A stretch of DNA of 28,364 nt, from contig JAGAUG010000094.1 of assembly GCA_017828935.1 (NCBI GenBank), positions 1-28,364 on the forward strand. The letters run 5' to 3'. Shown one piece after another: positions 1 through 7,487 of this stretch. Positions within the stretch are counted from its first letter, which is position 1. Each line of letters starts with the position of its first letter. This DNA is from Oscillospiraceae bacterium. GTDB taxonomy: Bacteria; Bacillota; Clostridia; Oscillospirales; Ruminococcaceae. Under the pieces are notes generated by a model that was given only the letters and a program-made list of their open reading frames with translations, had not been told where the DNA came from and made no database searches. The position numbers were made by a program, and so were the translations under genes.

Positions 1-5
1 ATTCG

Positions 6-257
6 ACAAAGAAAAGATTGGAAAGAATAGGATTATTAATCTTTGTGGACATACCCCACTTCTCAAGTATATTTATTTTAGGGAGTAGGAGGTGATGTCC
101 GATGAAGAAAAAAATAGCTAGTCTATTTGGTTGGTTAATGAAGTACATAAAAAAATTGATGTCTTTTCGCGTAATAATTATATTCGCAAAAAACATCAAC
201 AACATAAACATTAACCACAAAGATTAGTTCAAATAATCCTAGCGATCTTTTCTTTGT
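6..257 (-). ncRNA. putative structured RNA with paired ends, family not recognised
   Basis: The two ends of this ~250-nt stretch are complementary. Bases 6-18 pair with 245-257 (13 bp), 28-37 with 232-241 (10 bp) and 38-48 with 215-225 (11 bp). Inside lie two arms: 132-140 pairs with 209-217, continuing to 156-171 with 185-199, and 47-57 pairs with 89-100. A consensus promoter on the minus strand (262-290) would start transcription at about 255, just at the outer helix. Two positions support the minus strand as the folded one: 163/192 and 56/90 are C x A mismatches on the plus strand but G-U pairs on the minus strand. The RNA contains AUCACCUCCU (96 to 87), identical to the anti-Shine-Dalgarno tail of 16S rRNA. 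I could not match it to 6S, SRP, tmRNA or RNase P RNA. The 3' end and terminator may lie left of the window. Confidence 0.6.
102..227 (+). CDS. possible 41-residue peptide opposite the structured RNA
   Basis: A short reading frame follows an extended Shine-Dalgarno match, AGGAGGTGAT at 87-96, with normal spacing to ATG at 102. The peptide starts MKKKIASLFGWLMKYIKKLM, which would be an amphipathic, basic helix, and ends with an Asn/Ile-rich tail. It lies wholly opposite the minus-strand RNA, an arrangement seen in type I toxin-antitoxin loci. The plus-strand transcript would also fold end to end, and CACUUC (57-62) could cover the ribosome binding site. No promoter for it is visible, and the Shine-Dalgarno match may just be the complement of the anti-SD motif in the RNA. 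Treat it as a weak candidate. Confidence 0.25.
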   Translation: MKKKIASLFGWLMKYIKKLMSFRVIIIFAKNINNININHKD

Positions 258-261
258 TTTT

Positions 262-290
262 ATTATACTATAAAAAATTATTTTTGTCAA
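262..290 (-). promoter_or_regulatory. consensus sigma-A promoter reading left into the structured RNA
   Basis: On the minus strand the -35 box TTGACA (290-285) and the -10 box TATAAT (267-262) both match consensus exactly and are separated by exactly 17 bp. The expected start at about 255 coincides with the outer helix of the folded element. The -35 box is also part of the first unit of the tandem repeat array. Confidence 0.8.
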
Positions 291-592
291 ATAATTTTTA
301 GAAATTCAGGAGTTAAGAGTTTTTGGCGCCGGAGCGCCAAAAAACCAAGATTAATTTTTTGTCAAATAATTTTTCAGGAAATTCAGGAGTTAAGAGTTTC
401 CGGCGCCGGAGCGCCAAAAAACTAAGATTAATTTTTTGTCAAATAATTTTTCAGGAAATTCAGGAGTTAAGAGTTTTCGGCGCCGGAGCGCCGAAAAGCC
501 AAGATTAATTTTTTTGTCAAATAATTTTTAGAAATTCAGGAGTTAAGAGTTTCCGGCGCCGGAGCGCCGAAAAGCCAAGAAATTTTTTATAA
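281..592. repeat. four tandem ~75-78 bp repeats with GC-rich hairpins
   Basis: The same point of the unit (gtcaaataattttt) recurs at 286, 361, 438 and 516, giving periods of 75, 77 and 78 bp. Each unit has an AT-rich part, the phrase attcaggagttaagag and the hairpin GGCGC-CGGA-GCGCC (325-338, 402-415, 479-492, 555-568). The base pair next to the core is T-A in copy 1, C-G in copies 3 and 4 and mismatched C/A in copy 2, so the fold is partly kept while the sequence changes. Each unit carries TTGACA on the minus strand, but only the first has a TATAAT box 17 bp away. There is no protein here: the reading frame across the repeats is made of repeats. The stretch 258-829 otherwise holds only promoters. 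Confidence 0.9.
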
Positions 593-672
593 TAAAAGAC
601 GCTAGATTAGCTTAGTTTCGTTGAGAGAAATTTAATTTCGGAAAAAAATTAGTTTTTAAGATTGATTAAAGA

Positions 673-701
673 TTGAAATTTTTTTAGATAAGTGCTATAA
701 T
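673..701 (+). promoter_or_regulatory. sigma-A promoter of the first degV operon
   Basis: TTGAAA at 673-678 and TATAAT at 696-701 are spaced by 17 bp, and the -10 box is preceded by TGC (extended -10). Transcription would start near 708, leaving a leader of about 120 nt before the DegV start codon at 830. No riboswitch fold was recognised in that leader. Confidence 0.8.
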
Positions 702-829
702 AGTGATGAAATTATAAGTAAGAGGAATATTTTGATTTTAGATTAATATATTAGAGTTATATTAGTTGACGAGGATATTTTTAATTTTACATGTTTTGAT
801 AAATAAGAGAAGGAGAAGATAGTATAGTT

Positions 830-1702
830 ATGATAAAATTTGTTACGGATTCTGCTAGTGATATTTCTAAAGAATATGAAAAAGAGTTTGATATCGAAAT
901 ATTGCCTATTCCGATTACGATAGAAGACAAAGGTTATTATGAACGTCGAGATTTTACTCCCGAAGAGTTTTATAATATATTAGACAAAACAGAAAAAATA
1001 CCAACAACGTCTCATATTAACGTTATTCAGTTTGGAGAGAAATATAAAGAAATTTATGAAGCGGGTTACGATGAAATAATTCATATAACGATTTCGTCAA
1101 CAGGGTCAGCGATGTATCAGACAGCGAAGATGGCTAGGGAGTTATTCTATAAAGAGGACGAATCCTTAAGATCAAAAGTTAAGATACATGTTATAGACTC
1201 AAAAACATATTCATACGGCTACGGACTAGCAGTTGTCAGTGCAGCGAAGATGGCTAGAGAAGGTAAGAGTGTAGACGAAATTTTAGAATATATTAAAGAT
1301 TATTTTGATAGAGTAGAGGTTTATTTTTCGGTTTTTTCGTTACAGTACGCGAAAAAATCAGGTCGAATTGGTGTAGCGGCGTCGTTCGTGGGAGAGATGC
1401 TTGGTCTTAGGCCAATAATATCTATTGTTGATGGAAAGATGAAAATAATAGATAAAGTTAGAGGAGATAAAGGAGTACCAGCCAAATTAGCTGAAATAAT
1501 AGATAAAAAAATTAGTTCTAAATCTAGTGAATATGCGGTTATTTTGGGAAAAAATAAATTAGCTGGTGAGGATTTGGTTTCAGAGTGTAAAAAATTAAAA
1601 AATAAAAAATTAGTAGATGTAGCGAAAGCAGGAGCTTGTATTACTATTAATACGGGCCCAGAAGTCGAGGGTGTTGTATTTTTAGGGGAAACTAGAAAAT
1701 AA
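830..1702 (+). CDS. DegV family fatty-acid-binding protein (paralogue 1)
   Basis: DegV proteins bind a fatty acid; the related FakB proteins present it to the kinase FakA for phospholipid synthesis. At 290 residues it has the usual length. Family signs are the N-terminal TDSASD (6-11), the TSHIN segment (60-64) where most members have TSQPS, the ISSTGSA loop (88-94), KSGRIG (176-181) and the RPI...DKVRG block around 194-211. Start ATG 830 gives the standard N-terminus; the AGGAG at 811-815 is rather far upstream (14 nt). It is the first gene after the 673-701 promoter and is followed 46 bp later by a glycosyltransferase. It is clearly more divergent than the two DegV paralogues at 5558 and 6490. 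No fakA is in the window, so its kinase partner is unknown. Confidence 0.9.
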   Translation: MIKFVTDSASDISKEYEKEFDIEILPIPITIEDKGYYERRDFTPEEFYNILDKTEKIPTTSHINVIQFGEKYKEIYEAGYDEIIHITISSTGSAMYQTAKMARELFYKEDESLRSKVKIHVIDSKTYSYGYGLAVVSAAKMAREGKSVDEILEYIKDYFDRVEVYFSVFSLQYAKKSGRIGVAASFVGEMLGLRPIISIVDGKMKIIDKVRGDKGVPAKLAEIIDKKISSKSSEYAVILGKNKLAGEDLVSECKKLKNKKLVDVAKAGACITINTGPEVEGVVFLGETRK

Positions 1703-1748
1703 ATATAATTAATATAAAAATTATATAAAATAAAAGAGGAAAAACACT

Positions 1749-2918
1749 ATGAGGATAGCGCTATTTTCAGAGACATATTTTCCAGAAGTCAACGGGGTAG
1801 TTTCACACGTTAAAGTCTTAAAAGAAGGGTTAGAAAGGCTGGGACATCAAGTTTTGGTTGTTACAACGGATGTCGGGGCTCACAAACACTATGTCAGAAA
1901 TGGTGTGTTATATTGTCCTGGAAAGAAAATTAAAAAAGTTTATGGCTACGGTGCTGCGATGCCGATGAACACAAAAAGATATAAATATTTAAAAGAATTT
2001 AATCCTGATATAATTCATATTCATACAGAGTTCGGGATTGGTTTATTTGGATTGTTCACAGCCAAGCTTTTAAAAAAGCCGATTGTTTATACTCTACACA
2101 CGGTCTACGACGAATATTTATATTATTTGATTCCGAAGGTTTTAACCCAAGCGGGTCGACAAATATTTTATAAATATATAAAAAAAATAGCTGACAACGC
2201 TGACTTAATAATAGGTCCATCAAAAAAAAGCGAAGAGTTTTTAAAACGCGCTGGAGTTAGAAAAAAACTTGAAATAATTGCTAACGGAGTTGATACTAAT
2301 AAATTTTCGCCTTGGAGCGTAACTCTAAAAGACCGAAACGAAATAAGAAATATTTATAAAATCCCAAAAGACGCTTTTGTTGGGGCTACGATAACGAGAC
2401 TCGGAAAAGAAAAAAGTATAGATGTTTTAATAAAATATATAAAAAAATATATACAAAAAAATAATAATTTTTATTTAATGATCGTTGGAGATGGACCAGC
2501 GAAATCTAGTCTTAAAGAGCTTGTAAATCAATTGGGACTAGAAAATAATATAATTTTTACTGGGAAGATTTTAAATAAAGATATTATTCCGTATTATGGA
2601 GCGAGTGATGTTTTTATGACGGCGTCTCTAACAGAGATAAATTCGATATCCATGTTAGAAGCAATGTCGATGGGTCTTCCAGTTTTACAACGGTATGACG
2701 AAGTTAATAAAGACCAAATAATCGAGGGAGTAAACGGTTTTACGTTTTCAGATAATGATTCTATGATAGAGTGTTTAGATAAAATTATAAATCTTAGCTT
2801 AGAAGAAAAAATAAATCTAAAAAGGACTGTTAGAGAGAGTGTTATTGACCAAGGTAGTGTTAACGTTGCAGAAAATATATTAAAAAAATATTTAATTTTA
2901 AGCAAAAAGAATTATTAA
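1749..2918 (+). CDS. GT4 family glycosyltransferase, probably a membrane glycolipid synthase
   Basis: This is a GT-B fold, retaining glycosyltransferase of family GT4, 389 residues long. The N-terminus (FSETYFPEVNGVVSHV) is typical of the diacylglycerol glucosyltransferase / MgtA-like subgroup found in Firmicutes. The C-terminal domain has the GT4 EX7E motif at E296 and E304 followed by AMSMGLPV, and VGDGP at 246-250 for the donor-binding half. The ribosome binding site is agagga before ATG 1749. Its place between a DegV protein and other envelope-type genes fits a role in membrane lipid glycosylation, but that is inference from subgroup and context. Acceptor and donor sugar cannot be read from the sequence. 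Confidence 0.85.
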   Translation: MRIALFSETYFPEVNGVVSHVKVLKEGLERLGHQVLVVTTDVGAHKHYVRNGVLYCPGKKIKKVYGYGAAMPMNTKRYKYLKEFNPDIIHIHTEFGIGLFGLFTAKLLKKPIVYTLHTVYDEYLYYLIPKVLTQAGRQIFYKYIKKIADNADLIIGPSKKSEEFLKRAGVRKKLEIIANGVDTNKFSPWSVTLKDRNEIRNIYKIPKDAFVGATITRLGKEKSIDVLIKYIKKYIQKNNNFYLMIVGDGPAKSSLKELVNQLGLENNIIFTGKILNKDIIPYYGASDVFMTASLTEINSISMLEAMSMGLPVLQRYDEVNKDQIIEGVNGFTFSDNDSMIECLDKIINLSLEEKINLKRTVRESVIDQGSVNVAENILKKYLILSKKNY

Positions 2919-2963
2919 AAATTTGAAGTTTTAAATTTAGAATTAAAACGTGGAGTGATAGGC

Positions 2964-4346
2964 ATGAAAAAATATGATGTAATTATAATAGGTGGCGGAA
3001 TAAGCGGGTTGATGACGGCTTATAGATTAATTAAAAACGACAGTAGTATCTCAGTTTGTCTAATAGAAAAAGGCAAGGGGTTGGACGATAGAAAATGTCC
3101 AATTGTTGCGAAGCAAGTTAAGGCTTGTGTAAAATGTAAATCTTGTGCCATAATGGAAGGGATGGCAGGAGCAGGAGCTTTTTCAGACGGCAAATATGTT
3201 ATTTCGACAGAGTATGGTGGGTGGTTACCAGATATTTTAGAAGACGACGATGTTTTAAAATATATAGAAGAAGCTGATAAAATTTTAGTTTCTTGCGGAG
3301 CAACACAAGAAAGATATCAGCCAAGTAACGAACTAAAAAAAATTTGTCTTAAACATGATTTACATATGCAACAAGCTCAGGTTAAACACTTGGGAACGGA
3401 TAGTAATTTAGCGACGATGAAAAAATTAATTTTAGAGATTTCTTCTCGTTGTGAAATTATGACGCAAACTCTTGTAACAGACGTTGATATAAAAACAAAA
3501 GAAGTTATAATAAAGCGATTAAAAAATTCTCAAGAAGAAGTTATTAAAGGCGATAAAGTTATTTTTGCTGTTGGGCGCTCTGGTAGTCGATATTTTTCGA
3601 ATTGGTGTGAGAAAAACAATATATCTTTAACAAATAACCAAGTTGACATTGGTGTTAGAGTAGAGCTCCCGTCGATTGTTTGGGAGGATTTTTCGAAAAA
3701 AATATATGAACCTAAAATTTGGTATCGATCAAAACAATATAATGACGTTACGAGAATGTTTTGTTTTAACGAAAGAGGTAGCGTGGTTACAGAAAATACA
3801 GACGGTATCTTAACAGTCAATGGACATGCTTATAGAGACAAAGACAAAAAGACTAATAACTCTAACTTTGCGCTTCTTTCGACGATTAGATTTACTCAAC
3901 CGTTTAACCATCCGATTGACTACGCGCGACATATCGCTCAACTTGGAAATTTAATATCTGGGGGAAGTGTTCTTGTTCAAAGATTAGGAGACTTAGTTAG
4001 CGGAAGAAGAACAGATGAGAAGCGATTAAAACAATCAACAACAAGACCAACTCTCAATGCAGTTCCGGGAGATTTGAGTTTGTGCTTGCCCAAAAGACAG
4101 CTTGATAATATAATAGATACGCTTTACGCTCTCGATAAAGTTGCTCCGGGAACCAGTAATTATAATACTTTGCTTTACGGAATAGAATGCAAGTATTATT
4201 CAGCAAGACCAAAGTGTACAGATTTTGAGATAGACGGTTGCGACGGGATTTTCGCGATAGGAGATGGAGCAGGATTTACGCGTTCACTATCTCAAGCTGC
4301 GGCTAATGGACTTTATGTTGCGGACTTAATTTTAAAATCAAGATAA
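2964..4346 (+). CDS. FAD-dependent dehydrogenase of the COG2509 type
   Basis: The N-terminus is a Rossmann dinucleotide-binding motif, IIIGGGISG (7-15), followed by a short cysteine-rich stretch with C45, C55, C58 and C61 and then GAGAFSDGK. That combination is characteristic of the uncharacterised FAD-dependent dehydrogenases of COG2509. A second FAD motif, IFAIGDGAGFTRSLSQAAA, lies near the C-terminus. The start was moved to ATG 2964 (460 residues), because the upstream GTG at 2955 lies inside the GGAGTG ribosome binding site. The substrate is not known for this family; the cysteines could bind a metal or take part in redox. It lies 45 bp after the glycosyltransferase in the same operon. 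Confidence 0.88.
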   Translation: MKKYDVIIIGGGISGLMTAYRLIKNDSSISVCLIEKGKGLDDRKCPIVAKQVKACVKCKSCAIMEGMAGAGAFSDGKYVISTEYGGWLPDILEDDDVLKYIEEADKILVSCGATQERYQPSNELKKICLKHDLHMQQAQVKHLGTDSNLATMKKLILEISSRCEIMTQTLVTDVDIKTKEVIIKRLKNSQEEVIKGDKVIFAVGRSGSRYFSNWCEKNNISLTNNQVDIGVRVELPSIVWEDFSKKIYEPKIWYRSKQYNDVTRMFCFNERGSVVTENTDGILTVNGHAYRDKDKKTNNSNFALLSTIRFTQPFNHPIDYARHIAQLGNLISGGSVLVQRLGDLVSGRRTDEKRLKQSTTRPTLNAVPGDLSLCLPKRQLDNIIDTLYALDKVAPGTSNYNTLLYGIECKYYSARPKCTDFEIDGCDGIFAIGDGAGFTRSLSQAAANGLYVADLILKSR

Positions 4347-4441
4347 ATAATATATATATAAAACAAGTAATAGACAAAAAATTTTATTAATATAAATTTA
4401 TATATATTTTAGATTATAATACAAATTGGGGAGCTCAGAAG

Positions 4442-5515
4442 ATGAAAAATATAAAATTAAATAATTTAATAAAAGATTTTGATGAGAGCTCGGCAGCAAT
4501 TATTGAAAGTTCAGCTAATATAAAATATTTTACTGATCTTGACTTCGAGATAGAAAACGGAGTATTATTTGTTTTAAAAAACAAAAAATATTTGTTAGTT
4601 GACGATAGATTTTTTGGAGCTGTAAAAAAAACAGCTGAAATAGAAACGATTAGGTTAGTTGATTTAAAAAAACAACTAAAAGACTTGATACAAAATATAA
4701 AAATAAAAGAAATTTTTTTAGAAACAGGTTATATTAATCTAAATAGATATAAAACTTATCTTGAAATATTTGATAAATCTAAAATAGATTTAAGTAATTT
4801 TTTAGACGAGAAGATTTTTAGATTAAGAGCTCAAAAAACAGCTCACGAGATAAAAAAAATAAAAGAGGCTCAAGGAATTTCGGACGAGGGATTTGATTAT
4901 ATAATTAATTATATAAAACCTGGAGTTTCAGAAAGACAGATAGCGACAGAGTTAGAAAGACAATTATTGTTTTTGGGGAGCGAAGGAAAGTCCTTTGATT
5001 TTATAGTTGTTTCGGGTCAAAGATCGGCGATCCCCCACGGAAAGCCAAGCGAGAAAAAAATCGAGCGGGGCGATTTTGTTACTTTAGATTTTGGTGTTAA
5101 AGTCGACGGATATTGTTCTGATATGACGAGAACAGTTGTTGTCGGGGAGGCTGATGATCAACAAAAAGAAATATATAATATAGTTTTAGGAGCTCAGGAG
5201 CTAGCGATAAAAAATATTAAGCCCGGAGTGAGCGCTAAAGAACTAGATAAAATCGCTAGGGAATATATAAAATCTTTTGGCTATGAAAAGTTTTTTGTCC
5301 ATGCGCTAGGTCACGGTGTTGGTCTTAATATTCATGAATATCCGAGACTTTCGCCAAGAAGCGACGATATAATAAAATCTGGTTCTGTTTTGACAATAGA
5401 GCCCGGGATTTATATTCCTGAAAAATTTGGAGTAAGAATAGAAGACTTAATATTAGTTAAAGATATAGGCTTTGAAAATCTAACAAGATCGAGTAAAAAT
5501 TTAATTTTATTATAA
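4442..5515 (+). CDS. M24 family Xaa-Pro aminopeptidase
   Basis: A cytoplasmic aminopeptidase P type enzyme that removes an N-terminal residue before proline. It has the creatinase-like N-terminal domain (about 1-130) and the pita-bread catalytic domain (about 135-357). All five metal ligands are visible: D216 (TLDFGV), D227 (SDMTRT), H291 (GHGVG), E320 (TIEPG) and E334 (VRIED). H199 in IPHGKPS is the usual substrate-side histidine. Length (357) matches the short Firmicutes PepP/YpdF type. The ggggag at 4429-4434 is a good ribosome binding site for ATG 4442. It stands 95 bp after the FAD gene; a TATAAT at 4415-4420 has no matching -35 box. Confidence 0.92.
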   Translation: MKNIKLNNLIKDFDESSAAIIESSANIKYFTDLDFEIENGVLFVLKNKKYLLVDDRFFGAVKKTAEIETIRLVDLKKQLKDLIQNIKIKEIFLETGYINLNRYKTYLEIFDKSKIDLSNFLDEKIFRLRAQKTAHEIKKIKEAQGISDEGFDYIINYIKPGVSERQIATELERQLLFLGSEGKSFDFIVVSGQRSAIPHGKPSEKKIERGDFVTLDFGVKVDGYCSDMTRTVVVGEADDQQKEIYNIVLGAQELAIKNIKPGVSAKELDKIAREYIKSFGYEKFFVHALGHGVGLNIHEYPRLSPRSDDIIKSGSVLTIEPGIYIPEKFGVRIEDLILVKDIGFENLTRSSKNLILL

Positions 5516-5557
5516 TATATTTTTTAGATAAGTTATAAAGAGTGGGGTTATAAAAAG

Positions 5558-6442
5558 ATGAATCAATTTGTAATTACGACCGACAACGGTTCAGATTTAG
5601 GCGTTGACCTGACCAAAGAGTTTGGGGTCGAGCTTGTAAATTTAACAGTAATTATTGACGAAGAAGAGTACGACGGAGCAAATAAATTTATATCATCTGA
5701 AAAGATTTATAATTTGATGAAAAAAGGAAAGACGCCAAAGACGTCTCAAGTTAGTCCAGCTAAAGCTGAAGAATTTTTTGAAAGTTATTTAAAAAAAGGT
5801 CTTGATGTTTTACATCTTTGTTTGAGCGGTCAAGTTAGCGGGAGTTATAATAGCTGTAAAATCGCTGAAGTTAATTTAAAACAAAAATACCCAGAAAGAA
5901 AAATAGAAGTTATAGATTCTCTTTCGGGGTCGCTAGGCCAAGGCCTTCTTGTTTTAGAAGCTATAAAACAAAAAAATCAAAATAAAAGCTTTGAAGAAAT
6001 TATAGAATTTATTAATAATAATAAAAAAAATATCTGTCATATTTTTACGGTTGATGATTTGACTTATCTTAAGCGTAGTGGTCGAATTTCAAGAACAAAA
6101 TCAGCCATAGGTTCGTTTATTGGAGTTAAGCCGATTTTAAGCGTTGATAACTACGGTCGAATAGTTCAAATTGATAAAGTAAGAGGCCGTAAAAACTCGA
6201 TATTATATATTTTAGAAAAAATAAAAAAGCATATAGATTTTAATTTATCAAATACTTTAGCTATTACTCACGCGGATTGTCAAAAAGACGCTGAATTTAT
6301 AAGAGACGAAATAAAAAATAAAATAGATACTCAAGATAAAATAAAAAATATAATAATAGAAAATATGGGTCCAGTTTTAGGTTCTCATTCTGGCCCAGGA
6401 ACGTTAGCAGTATTTTTTTTAGCCGATCAAAGACTAGAATAA
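5558..6442 (+). CDS. DegV family protein (paralogue 2)
   Basis: Fatty-acid-binding DegV protein of 294 residues. It carries TTDNGSD (7-13), KTSQVSPAKAEEF, the LSGQVSGSYNSCK loop, LKRSGRIS, GVKPILSVD and a C-terminal GPVLGSHSGPGT block that lines the lipid head-group site in this family. It is closely related along its whole length to the next gene at 6490, with long shared blocks such as the YPERKIE segment and IINNNKK/HIFTV region, so the two are a tandem duplication. A gtgggg ribosome binding site precedes ATG 5558. It is spaced 42 bp from the peptidase gene upstream. Confidence 0.92.
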   Translation: MNQFVITTDNGSDLGVDLTKEFGVELVNLTVIIDEEEYDGANKFISSEKIYNLMKKGKTPKTSQVSPAKAEEFFESYLKKGLDVLHLCLSGQVSGSYNSCKIAEVNLKQKYPERKIEVIDSLSGSLGQGLLVLEAIKQKNQNKSFEEIIEFINNNKKNICHIFTVDDLTYLKRSGRISRTKSAIGSFIGVKPILSVDNYGRIVQIDKVRGRKNSILYILEKIKKHIDFNLSNTLAITHADCQKDAEFIRDEIKNKIDTQDKIKNIIIENMGPVLGSHSGPGTLAVFFLADQRLE

Positions 6443-6489
6443 AATTTTTTTTAATTTATATTTTTAATTTATAAAGGAGACTGTTTATT

Positions 6490-7377
6490 ATGAGACAGTT
6501 TGTAATTACAACAGATAATGGTTCTGATATGAGCTCGGTCCTTGCGAAAGAAATCGGAGTTGATTTAATAAATTTAACAGTTAATATAAAAAACGAGGAA
6601 TACGACGGAGTCAATAAGATAATAAAGCCATCTCAGTTATATGACTTGATGAAAGAAGGCGAGATGCCTACGACTTCGCAAGTTAGTCCGGCTCGAGCTG
6701 AAGAATTTTTTGAAACTTACTTGAAAAAAGATTTAGATATTATACATGTTTGTTTGAGCAGTCAAATTAGCGGAACTTATAACAGCTGTAAGATTGCTCA
6801 AGACAATTTAAAAGAAAAGTATCCAGAGAGAAAAATAGAAATAATAGATTCGCTCTGTGCTTCGATGGGCGAGGGACTTTTAATTATTAAGTCTATTTCT
6901 GAGCTAAAAAAAATTCCGGAAAAAAGTTTTGAAAATATGATAGAATTTATAAATAATATTAAACATAAAATTTGTCATATTTTTACTGTCGGAGATCTTG
7001 TTTATTTACAGCGTGGGGGTAGAGTTTCAAAAACAGAAGCAGTAATTGGTTCTATGATTGGAATAAAGCCGATTTTAAGTGTTGATACAAATGGAAAGTT
7101 AGTTCCTATTTTTAAAGTTAGGGGTAGAAAAAATTCGCTTATAAAACTAGTAGACAAGATGGAAGAAGTTATTGATAGAGAAAATAGCGACGTTATAACG
7201 ATTAGTCACGGAAGTTGTCTAGATGAAGCGAAGTTTGTTGCGGATCTTATATCTAAAAAATTTGAGCCAGAAAAAATAATTATCGAAGAACTCGGTCCAG
7301 TTATAGGTTCTCACGCGGGACCAGGGACGATCGCTATATTTAGTTTGGCTAAAAATAGATTAGATAAGCCAAATTAA
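6490..7377 (+). CDS. DegV family protein (paralogue 3)
   Basis: The 295-residue product is the tandem sister of the gene at 5558. Shared blocks include QFVITTDNGSD at the N-terminus, TSQVSPARAEEFFE, CLSSQISGTYNSCKIA, YPERKIEIIDSL and GPVIGSHAGPGT near the C-terminus. AAAGGAG at 6473-6479 is a strong ribosome binding site for ATG 6490. DegV families in one genome usually differ in which fatty acids they bind, so the duplicate may widen that range; this is inference. The last gene before a 110-bp gap that holds the parS site. Confidence 0.92.
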   Translation: MRQFVITTDNGSDMSSVLAKEIGVDLINLTVNIKNEEYDGVNKIIKPSQLYDLMKEGEMPTTSQVSPARAEEFFETYLKKDLDIIHVCLSSQISGTYNSCKIAQDNLKEKYPERKIEIIDSLCASMGEGLLIIKSISELKKIPEKSFENMIEFINNIKHKICHIFTVGDLVYLQRGGRVSKTEAVIGSMIGIKPILSVDTNGKLVPIFKVRGRKNSLIKLVDKMEEVIDRENSDVITISHGSCLDEAKFVADLISKKFEPEKIIIEELGPVIGSHAGPGTIAIFSLAKNRLDKPN

Positions 7378-7408
7378 AAACATATTTTTGGTTTTTGATA
7401 TATTAATT

Positions 7409-7424
7409 TGTTTCACATGAAACA
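7409..7424. promoter_or_regulatory. parS-like ParB/Spo0J binding site
   Basis: TGTTTCACATGAAACA differs from the Bacillus subtilis parS consensus TGTTTCACGTGAAACA at one position only. It is a near-perfect palindrome with 7-bp arms and lies between two genes. parS sites bind the CTP-switch protein ParB (Spo0J) and load SMC, and they cluster on the origin side of the chromosome. One site was found by eye in this window. Confidence 0.75.
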
Positions 7425-7487
7425 GTTTAATATAAAGATTTTTAATTTTGATTTTAATTGATTTTAATTAAGAAGGTGTTATTTGAA

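Noticed and set aside
1..260. The end-paired RNA as 6S, SRP, tmRNA or RNase P RNA
   Set aside because: I saw none of the conserved blocks: no GGUCAGGUCCGGAAGG-type SRP loop, no tRNA-like ends, no GAGGAAAGUC of RNase P. 6S RNA is usually shorter, but a 6S relative cannot be fully excluded without a covariance search.
323..508. A 61-codon reading frame across the left tandem repeats
   Set aside because: It is built from the repeat unit itself, has no ribosome binding site, and the peptide is a repeat of the same low-quality phrase.
281..592. Tandem repeat array as a CRISPR
   Set aside because: The units are contiguous and there are no unique spacers between short direct repeats; no cas gene is present.
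2594..2905. A 103-codon minus-strand reading frame
   Set aside because: It is a shadow of the glycosyltransferase gene, which has intact GT4 motifs in this part.
4415..4420. TATAAT before the Xaa-Pro aminopeptidase gene as a promoter
   Set aside because: No acceptable -35 box lies 16-18 bp upstream, and such strings are common in this AT-rich sequence.
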